Source: Streptomyces sp. MUM 2J (GTDB lineage Bacteria; Actinomycetota; Actinomycetes; Streptomycetales; Streptomycetaceae). From it: DNA of 57,023 nt. The notes under the pieces were generated by a model. It was not told where the DNA came from. It saw only the letters and a list, made by a program, of their open reading frames with translations, and did no database searches. The DNA lies in NCBI RefSeq assembly GCF_022414535.1, contig NZ_JADWYM010000041.1, positions 1 through 57,023 on the forward strand. Direction: 5' to 3'. The position numbers and the translations under genes are program-made. Shown one piece after another: positions 1 through 9,302 of the stretch (the stretch's first letter is position 1; each line of letters opens with the position of its first letter).

Positions 1-170
1 CCACCGAACTCGACCTGCGCACCTTCAACAGCCGCCACCCGGTCGAACTCTTCGGCGGAGTGCGCTTCCCGGCCATCGGCGACCTGCCCTACCTGCTCAC
101 CCTCGCAGGCCACGGCTTCTACTGGTTCCGGCTCGCCCGAGTCGCATCCCGCATCGGCCGCCGCCCCTAA
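1..170 (+). CDS. treS: Trehalose synthase TreS, C-terminal end (partial)
   Basis: This is the last 55 codons of an ORF that enters from the left edge and stops at TAA 168-170. It contains the segment LLTLAGHGFYWFRL, which matches the C-terminal beta-domain ending of actinobacterial trehalose synthases (maltose/trehalose interconversion, EC 5.4.99.16). The next gene, 26 bases downstream on the same strand, is maltokinase, followed by glgB, which is the usual treS-mak-glgB order of the GlgE alpha-glucan pathway. The catalytic GH13 domain lies outside the window, so the call rests on the tail and the context. Confidence 0.85.
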   Translation, partial: TELDLRTFNSRHPVELFGGVRFPAIGDLPYLLTLAGHGFYWFRLARVASRIGRRP

Positions 171-196
171 GCGCGCCGAGGAAAGGACGCGTCACC

Positions 197-1579
197 ATGC
201 CGAAGACCGCCCCCCTCCAGCCGAGCAGCACCGGCGACTCCCTGCACCTGGACTCGCTCGCGGGTCTGCTGCGCGAGTGGCTGCCCCGGCAGCGCTGGTT
301 CGCCGGAAAGGACCGGCCGGTCACGGACCTGCGTCTGCTGTCGATGACCGAGCTGTTCCCGGGCTGTCTGCACCTGCTCGTGCATGCCGCGCACGCCGGT
401 CACCCGCCGCACGCGGGCGTGCCCGCGCCCGGTGGGACTCCCCCGGCCGGCGGCGACTGCTACCAGCTGCTGCTCGGCTTCCAGGAGCATCTCTCCCCCC
501 GCCTCGGGCGGGCGCTGATCGGACGTGCGGAGACCGGTCCGATGGCCGGTCTCACGGTCTACGACGCGCTCCAGGACCCCCGCTCGGCGCACCTGCTGCT
601 GGAACGGATGCGGCACTCCGGCACGCTCGGCCCGCTGCTGTTCGACTCCGACCCGTCGGTGCGGATCCCGTCCGGGCTCGCACCCCGGCTGCTGGACGCG
701 GAGCAGTCCAACACCTCGCTGGTGTACGGCGACGCGTTCATCCTGAAGGTGTTCCGGCGCGTCCAGCCGGGGATCAACCCCGATCTGGAGGTGCCGGTGG
801 CACTGGCGCAGCAGGGGTGCGGCCGGGTGCCGGCCCCGGCGGCGTGGTTCCGCACGATGCGCCCGCAGGAAGCCACGCTCGGAGTCCTCCAGCCCTTCCT
901 GCCCGACGCGTCGGACGGCTGGACGCTGGCGCTCCAGGCACTGGCCCGCGGCGAGGACTTCACCGCCGAGGCCCATGCGCTGGGCCAGGCCACGGCCGAT
1001 GTGCATCTGGCGCTCGCCGCGGCCTTCCCGTCCACCGGGCACGCGGACAACGCGCGGATGGCGGCGGCCATGACCGAACGGCTGGACGCCGCCGCGCACC
1101 AGGTGACGGCGCTGGGGCCGCACGTACCGGGGCTGCGGGCGGCGTTCGGCGCGCTCGTCGGCTGCGACCCCGGGCCACCGGCCCAGCGCATCCACGGCGA
1201 CCTGCACCTGGGACAGGTGCTGCGGGCGGGCCGGGAGTGGTTCGTCATCGACTTCGAGGGTGAACCGTCCCGGCCGCTGGCCGAGCGCCGCAGTACCCAC
1301 TCGCCGGTGCGGGACATCGCCGGGATGCTGCGCTCCTTCGACTACGCCGCCCGGCAACGCCGCCCGTGGCGCCCGCAGTGGGCCCGCCGCTGCCGCGAGG
1401 CCTACTGCGCCGGCTACGCCGGCCGCGCGGGCTGGGACCCGCGCAAGAAACACGCCCTGCTGCGCGCCTACGAGACCGACAGGGCGGTCTACGAAGTGCT
1501 CTACGAGGCCCGGCACCGCCCGGCCTGGCTTCCCGTACCGATGGCGGCGATCGAGCGTCTCGCCGTGAGAGGAGAATGA
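197..1579 (+). CDS. mak: Maltokinase (Mak/Pep2)
   Basis: The 460-residue protein is expected to phosphorylate maltose with ATP to maltose-1-phosphate, the substrate of the GlgE maltosyltransferase. The N-terminal part contains WLPRQRWFAGKDR, typical of the maltokinase cap. The C-terminal lobe has the aminoglycoside-phosphotransferase-like catalytic loop HGDLHLGQ (Asp335) and the metal-binding Asp in VIDFEGEPSRP (Asp352). The length is normal for the family. A GAGGAAAGGA ribosome site lies about 10 bases before the ATG. It sits between treS and glgB, only 6 bases before the glgB start, so the three genes are almost surely co-transcribed. A cytoplasmic enzyme of glycogen-like glucan synthesis from trehalose. 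Confidence 0.93.
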   Translation: MPKTAPLQPSSTGDSLHLDSLAGLLREWLPRQRWFAGKDRPVTDLRLLSMTELFPGCLHLLVHAAHAGHPPHAGVPAPGGTPPAGGDCYQLLLGFQEHLSPRLGRALIGRAETGPMAGLTVYDALQDPRSAHLLLERMRHSGTLGPLLFDSDPSVRIPSGLAPRLLDAEQSNTSLVYGDAFILKVFRRVQPGINPDLEVPVALAQQGCGRVPAPAAWFRTMRPQEATLGVLQPFLPDASDGWTLALQALARGEDFTAEAHALGQATADVHLALAAAFPSTGHADNARMAAAMTERLDAAAHQVTALGPHVPGLRAAFGALVGCDPGPPAQRIHGDLHLGQVLRAGREWFVIDFEGEPSRPLAERRSTHSPVRDIAGMLRSFDYAARQRRPWRPQWARRCREAYCAGYAGRAGWDPRKKHALLRAYETDRAVYEVLYEARHRPAWLPVPMAAIERLAVRGE

Positions 1580-1585
1580 GACTCC

Positions 1586-3781
1586 GTGGCCCTGCGAGAC
1601 CCGAAGCTGCCCGAGTCGTCCAGTCCGTCCACCGGGTCGGCCACTGCGGTGGATCCGTCCGACCGGGGGCGCCTGCTGGCGGGTTCCCACCACGATCCGC
1701 ACGCCCTGCTGGGTGCCCACCCGGTGCCGGGCGGGATCCTGTTCCGCGCGCTCAGGCCGTTCGCGCGCTCGGTGGGCGTCGTCATCGGCGGCAAGCCCGT
1801 GGCGCTGGCCTCCGAGGGCGGCGGCCTCTTCAGCGCCGTGCTGCCCCTGAAGGCGGTCCCGGCGTACACCTTGAAGGTGGCGTACGAGGACGCCGAGTAC
1901 GAGGTCGAGGACCCCTACCGGTTCCTGCCCGCGCTGGGTGAGTTCGATCTGCACCTGATCCGCGAGGGACGGCACGAGCAACTGTGGAAGGCGCTCGGTG
2001 CCGAGCCGATGACGCACCAGGGTGTGGCCGGTACCCGGTTCACGGTGTGGGCGCCGAACGCCCAGGGGGTGCGCGTCGCCGGGGACTTCACCTACTGGGA
2101 CGGCACCCAGTACCCGATGCGCTCGCTCGGTTCCTCCGGTGTGTGGGAACTGTTCCTGCCCGGCATCGGCGAGGGCGCCCGGTACAAGTTCGAGATCACC
2201 TCCCGGTACGGCCACCGCTTCCTCAAGTCCGACCCGATGGCGCGCCGCGCCGAGGTCCCGCCGGACACGGCGTCGATCGTCACGGCCTCGCACTACACGT
2301 GGGGCGACGACGCGTGGATGGCGCACCGCGGCGACGTGCCGGTGCACGAGGCGCCGTTCTCCGTGTACGAGGTGCATCTGCCGTCCTGGCGCCCGGGACT
2401 GACCTACCGTGAACTCGCCGACGAGCTGCCGGCGTACGTCAAGGACCTGGGCTTCACCCACGTCGAGCTGATGCCGGTCGCCCAGCACCCCTTCAGCGGC
2501 TCCTGGGGCTACCAGGTCACCGGCTTCTACGCACCGGCGGCGCGGCTGGGCTCCCCGGACGACTTCCGGTACTTCGTCGACGCCTGCCACCGGGCGGGCA
2601 TCGGTGTGATCATGGACTGGGTGCCGGCGCACTTCCCGAAGGACGACTGGGCGCTGGCCCGGTTCGACGGGGACCCGCTGTACGAACCCGGGAACGCACA
2701 GCGGGCCGAGCATCCGGACTGGGGCACCTACGAGTTCGACTACGGCCGCACCGAGGTGCGCAACTTCCTGGTCGCCAACGCGGTGTACTGGTGCGAGGAG
2801 TTCCACATCGACGGGCTGCGCGTGGACGCGGTGGCCTCCATGCTCTACCTCGACTACTCGCGCGACTCCGGCCAGTGGACGCCGAACGTCTTCGGCGGCA
2901 ACGAGGACCTCGACGCGAAGGCGTTCCTGCAGGAGATGAACGCCACCGTCTACCGCCGGGTGCCGGGCGTGGTGACCATCGCCGAGGAGTCCACGGCCTG
3001 GGACGGGGTGACGCGGCCCACGGACGGCGGCGGGCTCGGGTTCGGGCTGAAGTGGAACATGGGCTGGATGCACGACTCCCTGCAGTACATCTCCAAGGAA
3101 CCGGTGCACCGCAAGTACCACCACAACGAGATGACGTTCTCGATGGTGTACGCCTACAGCGAGAACTACGTCCTGCCGATCTCCCACGACGAGGTCGTCC
3201 ACGGCAAGCAGGCGCTGGTGTCGAAGATGCCCGGCGACTGGTGGCAGCGGCGTGCCGACCACCGCGCCTACCTCGGCTTCATGTGGGCCCACCCCGGCAA
3301 GCAGCTGCTGTTCATGGGGCAGGAGATCGCGCAGGGCGCCGAGTGGTCGGAGGCGCACGGGCCGGAGTGGTGGCTGCTGGATCCCGGGTACTGTGCGCGG
3401 GGCGACCACCAGGGCGTGCAGGACCTGGTGCGGGATCTCAACACGGTGTACGGCCGGACGCCGGCGCTGTGGCAGCGGGACACCACACCCGACGGTTTCC
3501 GCTGGGTGATCGGGGACGCCGCCGACGACAACGTCTTCGCCTTCCTGAGGTTCGACGCCGAGGGCGCCCCGTTGCTCGCGGTGTCGAACTTCTCCCCCGT
3601 GGTCCGGCACGACTACCGGCTCGCCGTCCCGGACGACGTGCCCGCCTGGTTCGAGGTGCTCAACACCGACGCCGCGCGCTACGGAGGCGGCGGCATCGTC
3701 CACGCCGACCCCGTCAAGCCGGAGGACGGAGCGATCCGGCTCACCCTGCCGCCGCTCGCGACCGTCTGGCTGACGCCGTAG
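1586..3781 (+). CDS. glgB: 1,4-alpha-glucan branching enzyme GlgB
   Basis: The 731-residue protein forms alpha-1,6 branches in alpha-glucan. It has an extra N-terminal domain, a CBM48 region (about residues 130-230, with TVWAPNAQGVRVAGDF) and a GH13_9 barrel. The three catalytic acids are visible: Asp414 in GLRVDAVASML, Glu467 in TIAEEST and Asp535 in SHDEVVHGK, with the same spacing as E. coli GlgB Asp405/Glu458/Asp526. The start is GTG, 6 bases after the mak stop, with GGAGAATGAG upstream overlapping the end of mak. It is the last gene of the treS-mak-glgB cluster and is followed by a strong hairpin terminator. Streptomyces often carry two such GlgE-pathway clusters; which copy this is cannot be told from the window. 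Confidence 0.97.
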   Translation: MALRDPKLPESSSPSTGSATAVDPSDRGRLLAGSHHDPHALLGAHPVPGGILFRALRPFARSVGVVIGGKPVALASEGGGLFSAVLPLKAVPAYTLKVAYEDAEYEVEDPYRFLPALGEFDLHLIREGRHEQLWKALGAEPMTHQGVAGTRFTVWAPNAQGVRVAGDFTYWDGTQYPMRSLGSSGVWELFLPGIGEGARYKFEITSRYGHRFLKSDPMARRAEVPPDTASIVTASHYTWGDDAWMAHRGDVPVHEAPFSVYEVHLPSWRPGLTYRELADELPAYVKDLGFTHVELMPVAQHPFSGSWGYQVTGFYAPAARLGSPDDFRYFVDACHRAGIGVIMDWVPAHFPKDDWALARFDGDPLYEPGNAQRAEHPDWGTYEFDYGRTEVRNFLVANAVYWCEEFHIDGLRVDAVASMLYLDYSRDSGQWTPNVFGGNEDLDAKAFLQEMNATVYRRVPGVVTIAEESTAWDGVTRPTDGGGLGFGLKWNMGWMHDSLQYISKEPVHRKYHHNEMTFSMVYAYSENYVLPISHDEVVHGKQALVSKMPGDWWQRRADHRAYLGFMWAHPGKQLLFMGQEIAQGAEWSEAHGPEWWLLDPGYCARGDHQGVQDLVRDLNTVYGRTPALWQRDTTPDGFRWVIGDAADDNVFAFLRFDAEGAPLLAVSNFSPVVRHDYRLAVPDDVPAWFEVLNTDAARYGGGGIVHADPVKPEDGAIRLTLPPLATVWLTP

Positions 3782-3812
3782 CCGAGGCGCCGGGCATCCG
3801 GCCCGTACGGAC

Positions 3813-3850
3813 GGCGGCGCCCACCGGGGGTATCCCCGGTGGGCGCCGCC
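3813..3850 (+). terminator. Strong hairpin terminator after glgB
   Basis: A perfect 17-bp inverted repeat (arms 3813-3829 and 3834-3850, the left arm beginning GGCGGCGCCCACC) with a 4-base loop lies 31 bases after the glgB stop. It is followed by TTGT rather than a U-tract, as is usual for Streptomyces terminators. It marks the end of the treS-mak-glgB unit. The rest of the gap up to 4233 shows no gene; the stretch around 4120-4185 is less GC-rich and probably holds the promoter of the next gene. Confidence 0.8.
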
Positions 3851-4233
3851 TTGTCCGCCGAGGGGTGCCCCGGGCGCGCCGTCGGAGGGGAGGAGGGACG
3901 ACCCCTCCGGGTCCGCCCGGACACGGGCGACGCGCGCCGCGCGCAGGCGTGGGGGAGCCGCTCCGTGCAGTCGGCGCCGCCCTGCCGGCAGGAGCCGGGC
4001 GGGGCGCAGCCCGCCCGGGGACCGGTTGAGCGAGCTGCCGAACGCGCAGATCACGGGTCGGATCCGCGCCCGGGGTGCCCGCCGGAACACCACGGAAGGG
4101 GCGGACTCGATCAACGGGCGATACCAGTTCTCCTCAACCTGATACCGATCGGCTGTTCCTGGGCTACATTCGACAGCCGTCGACAACGGAACTCAACGGC
4201 GGCGTCACACCCCGTACACACCAGGAGCAGCGC

Positions 4234-6135
4234 ATGCGCGACTTCGCCCTCGCTCCCCCGGCCGCCTCCCCCCTGACCGGCGGGCTCGCCGACAGCGTCT
4301 TCGAGGCGGCGGACAGCCATCCCACACGGCCCATGCTCGCCCGCCGCGCCCCGGTCGGCGGCGGCTGGGACGAGGTGACCGCGGGAGAGGTCCGCGATCA
4401 GGTGGCCGACCTGGCCAAGGGCCTGGTCGCGGCGGGCATCTCGCCCGGCCACCGCGTGGCGATCATGGCAGGCACCCGGTACGAGTGGACGCTGCTGTGC
4501 CACGCGCTGTGGACGGTGGGCGCGGAGGTGGTGCCCATCCACCCGACGTCCTCGCGCGATCAGGTGCAGTTCATCCTGCACGACTCCGCGTGCGTCGCCG
4601 TGGCCGTCGAGGACGAGCAGAGCGTGATGACGGTCGGCTCCGTGTGCGCGTCACTGCCGAACCTGCGGCACGTGTGGCAGCTGGACACCGGTGCCCTGGA
4701 GGAACTGGTGGAGCGGGGGAAGGTCATCCCGCTGACGACGGTGGAGTCGCTGCGCCGCATCGTGCTACCGGACTCCACCGCGGTCGTCGCCTACACCTCC
4801 GGCACCACCGGCCACCCCCTGGGGTGCGCGCTGAGCCACCGCGGGCTGGCCCATCCCTGCGACACGCTGCTGGCGGGCTGGCGGCACACGGTGGTGCCGT
4901 CCGACGGGCAGGGGTCCGTCCTCGCCTTCCTTCCCCTGTCCCACGTGTACGGCCTGCTGGTGCAGACCCTGTGCATCCGCGGCGGTCTGCTGATGGGGCA
5001 CGAGCCCGAGCTGAGCCAGACGGCGCTGTCGTCCGCGCTGCAGAGCTTCCGGCCGACGTACCTGTGCACCGTGCCCTCGTTCATGGAGAAGCTGTACAAG
5101 AGGTTCCTGCGCACGGCCCAGGAGACCGGGCGCAGCGCGCTGTTCGAGCGAGCGGCGCAGACGGCGCGGGACTTCGCGGAGGCCGTGGAGCGGCATCGGA
5201 CGGGCCGCGGGTCGGGGCCGGGCCTGGATCTGCGGCTGCAGCACGCCCTCTACGAACGCACGGTGTACCGCAGACTCCGGGCGTCGCTGGGCGGCCGGGT
5301 GCTCCGCGCGACCTCGGGCGGCTCACCACTGGGCCGCGACCTCGCCCTGTTCTTCGAGGGCATCGGCATCTACGTCAACGACGGGTACGGGCTGACGGAG
5401 ACCGGCGGCGGCATCACCGCGCAGCCGCTGGGCCGGGAGAAGTCCGGAACGGTCGGTCAGCCGCTGCCGGGCACCGAGGTCCGGGTGGCCGAGGACGGCG
5501 AGATCTGGGTGAGCGGGCCGTCGGTGTTCCAGGGGTACATCGGCGACGAGGCCGCGACACGGGCCGCGCTGCGCGGCGGCTGGCTGGCCACCGGTGACCT
5601 GGGACACCTCGATGAGGAGGGGTATCTGACGATCACCGGCCGCAAGAAGGACGTCGTCATCACCAGCGGTGGCAAGAGCGTGGCCCCGGCGGCGCTGGAG
5701 CAGCGGCTGCGCATGCATCCGCTCATCCACGAGGCGGTCCTGGTCGGCGACAACCGGCCGTGCGTGGGGGCGTTGATCACGCTGGATCCGGAGTTCCTCG
5801 CGTACTGGCGCGGCGGGCTCGCCCTGCACGGCGACGCGCCGACCCGGCAGGCCCGCGAGGAGAACGCGCTGCGCGACGAGATCGGCCGAGCCGTCGCCGC
5901 CGCCAACAGCGCGGTGTCCCGCGCGGAGTCCATCCGCGTCTTCCGGGTGCTCCCGGAGCCCTTCGACCACGTGGGGGAACTGCTCACGCCGTCGATGAAG
6001 GTGCGCCGCGACGCGGTCGTGCGGCACTACGCCGCCGAGATCGAGGCGATGTACGCCGCCCGCGGACGGCCTTCGCCGCCCGTCCCGCAGGAGGAGGTCC
6101 TCTCCTGGGACGACGGGGACGATGTGTTCCGCTGA
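4234..6135 (+). CDS. Long-chain fatty-acid--CoA ligase (AMP-dependent synthetase)
   Basis: The reading frame is open from 4075, but the best start is ATG 4234, preceded by CCAGGAGCAG, giving 633 residues. ANL-family adenylation motifs are present in order: YTSGTTGHPLG (A3 P-loop), YGLTETGGGI (A5), TGDLGHLDEEGYLTITGRKK (A7/A8) and, near the C-terminus, LTPSMKVRRDA with the conserved A10 lysine. Expected reaction: fatty acid + ATP + CoA to acyl-CoA + AMP + PPi in the cytoplasm. An odd point is that the P-loop lysine of the usual GTTGxPKG is leucine here (HPLG). The insert around residues 270-350 (SFMEKLYKRF...) is typical of the long-chain FadD15-like subgroup. It stands alone between a terminator and an anti-sigma-type ATPase gene. 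Confidence 0.92.
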   Translation: MRDFALAPPAASPLTGGLADSVFEAADSHPTRPMLARRAPVGGGWDEVTAGEVRDQVADLAKGLVAAGISPGHRVAIMAGTRYEWTLLCHALWTVGAEVVPIHPTSSRDQVQFILHDSACVAVAVEDEQSVMTVGSVCASLPNLRHVWQLDTGALEELVERGKVIPLTTVESLRRIVLPDSTAVVAYTSGTTGHPLGCALSHRGLAHPCDTLLAGWRHTVVPSDGQGSVLAFLPLSHVYGLLVQTLCIRGGLLMGHEPELSQTALSSALQSFRPTYLCTVPSFMEKLYKRFLRTAQETGRSALFERAAQTARDFAEAVERHRTGRGSGPGLDLRLQHALYERTVYRRLRASLGGRVLRATSGGSPLGRDLALFFEGIGIYVNDGYGLTETGGGITAQPLGREKSGTVGQPLPGTEVRVAEDGEIWVSGPSVFQGYIGDEAATRAALRGGWLATGDLGHLDEEGYLTITGRKKDVVITSGGKSVAPAALEQRLRMHPLIHEAVLVGDNRPCVGALITLDPEFLAYWRGGLALHGDAPTRQAREENALRDEIGRAVAAANSAVSRAESIRVFRVLPEPFDHVGELLTPSMKVRRDAVVRHYAAEIEAMYAARGRPSPPVPQEEVLSWDDGDDVFR

Positions 6136-6325
6136 CGGGGCGGCGCGTCGGGGGCTGCGCGAGAAATCGCCCACGGGTGGCGGCCGACGGGCCCCGGTCC
6201 GTCGGCCGGGCTCCGCGGCCCGTGCGCCGGGGGCCCACGGAGAGGACCGGGCGTAGGTTCCCCCCGCCGGGGAACTCTGGCACCGGGAGGACGACCCCTG
6301 CTCCCGCCCGAGCCGGAAAGACACC

Positions 6326-6760
6326 ATGGCAGACGAGCCGCGTGGGGACGAGCCGCTGGCGTTCCAGGAGATCCCGAGCCGCCACACCTGCTTCTCGGGC
6401 GAGCCGCACGATGTGACGGGGGCTCGGCGCGCCGCGGAGGAGTTCCTCAGTGACCTGGCACGTGTGTCCCCGCCGCGGGCCTCCGAGTGCTACCACGACG
6501 TCCTGCTGATCGTCGGTGAGCTCGCCGCGAACGCCGTCCGGTACGCGCCGGGACCCTTCGAGCTGCGGATGCGGCGGACGTTCGACGGCGTCCACGTCAC
6601 GGTCCACGACAGCAGCCGCGAGCGTCCGGCTCCGCGCCCCTTCCGGCCGAGCCAGAGCCACGGGGGCATAGGCTGGTACCTGATAGAGACGCTGTGCACG
6701 CAGGTCAGCGTGGTGCCGGCCGGGAACGGCAAGGACGTCCACGCCTTCCTGCCCTGGTGA
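6326..6760 (+). CDS. ATP-binding protein, RsbW/SpoIIAB-like (HATPase_c_2)
   Basis: A 144-residue cytoplasmic protein made only of a GHKL ATPase fold. The N-box is ELAANAVRYA, the G1-like box is TVHDSSRERP and the G2-like box is SHGGIGWYLIETL. Streptomyces encode dozens of such stand-alone ATPases; the characterised ones are anti-sigma or anti-anti-sigma kinases that act on SigB/F-type sigma factors or their STAS partners. No STAS protein is adjacent. A second family member lies at 41108-41590 and a SigB/F-type sigma factor at 40164-41051, so a partner-switch role is plausible but unproven. The ATG follows AGCCGGAAAGACACC, a weak ribosome site. Confidence 0.85.
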   Translation: MADEPRGDEPLAFQEIPSRHTCFSGEPHDVTGARRAAEEFLSDLARVSPPRASECYHDVLLIVGELAANAVRYAPGPFELRMRRTFDGVHVTVHDSSRERPAPRPFRPSQSHGGIGWYLIETLCTQVSVVPAGNGKDVHAFLPW

Positions 6761-7057
6761 GGCATCCCGGCGGCGGCACAGGTCCTCCCCGTCCACGCTC
6801 GTGGCCACGCCGCCCGTCCGGCGCGTCATGGACCTGACCGGTGTCGGCGGGACGGTGCCCGCGACGCCCGGCGTCGACGACGCCCCCACGCCGGTCGCCC
6901 GGGGGTACGAAGAGCCCTGGGTGACGGCTCACCCCCCTCGGCCCTGCCGGAGCAGTGCGCAGGACGAGCGGCTGCCCAGGGGGCAGACTGGGGCTGCGTA
7001 CCCGCGTGCGCCCGGACGCGAACCGGAACGCCTGGAGCCGCAGAAGGGAAGATCATC

Positions 7058-8422
7058 GTGACACGACCCAGGATCCTGGTGGTGGGCGCGGGCTTCGCCG
7101 GAGTGGAATGCGTGCGGCGCCTGGAGCGCAGACTCGCCCCCGGCGAAGCCGACCTCACCCTGGTGACCCCGTTCTCCTACCAGCTCTACCTGCCCCTGCT
7201 GCCCCAGGTCGCCTCCGGCGTGCTGACACCCCAGTCGATCGCCCTGTCGCTGCGCCGCAGCAGGAAGTACCGCACCCGGATCATCCCGGGCGGCGCGATC
7301 GGCGTGGACCTCGCCTCGAAGGTGTGCGTGGTCCGCACGATCACGGAGGAGGCCGTCAACGAGCGGTACGACTACCTGGTCCTGGCACCGGGCAGCGTGA
7401 CCCGCACCTTCGACATCCCCGGTCTCACGGACAACGCGTTCGGTATGAAGACGCTCGCCGAAGCGGCCTACATCCGCGACCACGTCATCTCCCAACTGGA
7501 CCTCGCCGACGCCAGCCAGGATCCTGCCGAGCGGGCCGCACGGCTGCAGTTCGTGGTGGTCGGCGGCGGCTACGCGGGCACCGAGACGGCCGCCTGCCTG
7601 CAGCGTCTGACCCATGCCGCGGTCAGGCGGTACCCGCGGCTCGACCCGTCCCTGATCAAGTGGCATCTGATCGACATCGCGCCGAAGCTGATGCCCGAAC
7701 TCGGTGACAAGCTGGGCCGCAGCGCGCAGCAGATCCTGCGCCGGCGCGGCATCGACATCTCCCTCGGCGTGTCCGTCGCGAAGGCCGGCCCGACCGAGGT
7801 CACCTTCACCGACGGCCGGGTGGTGCCCACGCGCACCCTGATCTGGACCGCGGGCGTGGTCGCGAGTCCGCTGATCGCCACACTCGGCGCGGAGACCGTC
7901 CGCGGACGCCTCGCGGTCACGTCCGAGATGAGTGTGCCCGGTCACGACGGGGTGTTCGCCCTCGGTGACGCCGCGGCCGTGCCCGACCTGGCCGAGAGCG
8001 GGGACGCGGTCTGCCCGCCGACCGCCCAGCACGCGATGCGCCAGGGCAAGATCGTCGCCGAGAACGTCATCGCCACGCTCCGCGGCCAGGCACTGCGGCC
8101 CTACGAGCACCGGGACCTCGGTCTCGTCGTCGACCTGGGCGGCAAGGACGCCGTGTCCCGGCCGCTGGGCCTGGAACTGCACGGCCTGCCGGCACAGGTC
8201 GTGGCACGCGGCTACCACTGGTCGGCACTGCGCACGGGAGTGGCCAAGACGCGCGTGATGACCAACTGGACGCTGAACGCGGTCGCGGGCGACGACTTCG
8301 TCCGGACCGGGTTCCAGGCGCGCAGGCCCGCCAAGCTCAAGGACTTCGAGTACACCGACGCCTACCTGACACCCGAACAGGTGCGGGCCCGGGTGGAGGG
8401 CACCGGGCCGGTCGCGTCGTGA
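7058..8422 (+). CDS. NAD(P)/FAD-dependent oxidoreductase, type II NADH dehydrogenase-like
   Basis: The 454-residue protein begins at GTG 7058 after AGAAGGGAAG. It has an N-terminal FAD-binding Rossmann motif (ILVVGAGFAGVECVRRL), the NDH-2 pattern LYLPLLPQVASG, a second nucleotide-binding motif FVVVGGGYAGTETAACL around residues 168-184, and the C-terminal FAD contact GVFALGDAAAVPD. The ending PTAQHAMRQGKIVAENV is also characteristic. NDH-2 enzymes pass electrons from NADH to quinone at the membrane face without proton pumping. Redox-sensing and respiratory roles under stress are known for relatives. It stands alone; the 297 bases upstream hold no recognisable gene. Confidence 0.92.
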   Translation: MTRPRILVVGAGFAGVECVRRLERRLAPGEADLTLVTPFSYQLYLPLLPQVASGVLTPQSIALSLRRSRKYRTRIIPGGAIGVDLASKVCVVRTITEEAVNERYDYLVLAPGSVTRTFDIPGLTDNAFGMKTLAEAAYIRDHVISQLDLADASQDPAERAARLQFVVVGGGYAGTETAACLQRLTHAAVRRYPRLDPSLIKWHLIDIAPKLMPELGDKLGRSAQQILRRRGIDISLGVSVAKAGPTEVTFTDGRVVPTRTLIWTAGVVASPLIATLGAETVRGRLAVTSEMSVPGHDGVFALGDAAAVPDLAESGDAVCPPTAQHAMRQGKIVAENVIATLRGQALRPYEHRDLGLVVDLGGKDAVSRPLGLELHGLPAQVVARGYHWSALRTGVAKTRVMTNWTLNAVAGDDFVRTGFQARRPAKLKDFEYTDAYLTPEQVRARVEGTGPVAS

Positions 8423-8650
8423 GGCGCCGCGGCGGGCGCGGCCGGCTCCGTGCACCGCGGTCCGCCGGGCGGCCCGCGCCGGCTGACGTGAACGGGAGAG
8501 CCACGGCGGCGTGAGGGCAGCTCAGCGACGGCGCCGGGCGCGCCTGCGTGATCGACTCGCGGCATCGGACCCGGGGGTGCTGTGGGTCTGGCCGGCCCCG
8601 GGTGTCGTGCGCCGGGGGTCCCGGGGGGTGACCGCGCCCCCCGGCCGCGA

Positions 8651-9079
8651 TCAGAAGTCGGTGGGCAGTCCGCTGGCCTCGGCGATGCCCCGCAGTTGCT
8701 CGGTGTCGTGCTGACGCCTGCGCAGATGCTCGGCGATCCGGTCCAGGCTCACCGGGTCCGAGGCGGTCACGGCATCGGTGACCACGCGGACGTCGGCGCC
8801 GTCGACCTCGATCTCGATCACCTGGTTGTCGAGGCGGCCGGTCACCGCGGTGGCGATGACCAGGGCGGCCTCGTCGCGGATCTCCTGGGGCAGGCCCTCG
8901 GGTGCCCCGCTCTCCAGCACCAGGTCCGCATCGGCCGGGCGGTGCTCGTCGAGCGCCCGCAGCACGGGCTCCACCACATCGAGCAGCAACCGGAAGTCGC
9001 CGCTGTCCATGCGCAGACGCAGCAGGTCGAGGTAGACGTCGACGGGACGTTCCTCCGGCGGAAGCTCTGATTCGTCCAT
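8651..9079 (-). CDS. Conserved acidic protein of unknown function
   Basis: I choose ATG 9079 as start (MDESELPPEERPVD), giving 142 residues, although the frame stays open upstream to 9814. The protein is acidic, predicted mostly helical at both ends (YLDLLRLRMDSGDFRLLLDVVEPVLRAL; LDRIAEHLRRRQHDTEQLR) and has a central beta-like stretch VIEIEVDGADVRVVTD. There is no signal peptide or membrane segment. I do not recognise a named domain. Directly upstream on the same strand is the remnant of a sigma-factor C-terminus, so this gene may once have been next to a sigma factor gene. Confidence 0.6.
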   Translation of the reverse strand: MDESELPPEERPVDVYLDLLRLRMDSGDFRLLLDVVEPVLRALDEHRPADADLVLESGAPEGLPQEIRDEAALVIATAVTGRLDNQVIEIEVDGADVRVVTDAVTASDPVSLDRIAEHLRRRQHDTEQLRGIAEASGLPTDF

Positions 9080-9199
9080 GTTCCCCGTGTTCCCCGGTGC
9101 CGGACGCTCAGACCGGGCGGGAGGGAGGAGCACCACGCCGGGCGGCGGCCGATCAGGCGGTCGGGAACTCCCCCGCCGTGCGCTGTGCGGCGGGGGGCG

Positions 9200-9302
9200 C
9201 GGCAGGGCCTCGTCGCGGACGCGGGCACAGCTGCGGCTGATGAGGCGGGAGACGTGCATCCGGGAGATGCCGAGGCGGTCGGCTGTCCGGCTCTGGGCTC
9301 CC
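9200..9302 (-). pseudogene. Remnant of a SigB/F-type sigma factor (region 4.2 only)
   Basis: Reading the minus strand gives RLGISRMHVSRLISRSCARV, followed by RDEAL, and preceded by QSRTAD. This is the helix-turn-helix of region 4.2 of SigB/F-type sigma factors; the intact sigma factor in this window ends with the parallel QLGCSQMHVSRLIKRIIMRL. No regions 2, 3 or 4.1 can be found upstream in any frame up to 9540, and there is no stop between it and the start of the 8651-9079 gene, so it is a decayed 3' end. S. coelicolor carries a sigma gene (sigM) between glycogen cluster II and the clpP3/clpP4 locus by memory, which could be the source; that is inference. Confidence 0.6.

Noticed and set aside
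167..4186. Minus-strand ORF of 1339 codons over the mak-glgB region
   Set aside because: It lies antisense to two well-recognised genes, has Arg/Val/Gly/His-biased composition and no domain. It is an artefact of high GC, where stops are rare in the opposite frame.
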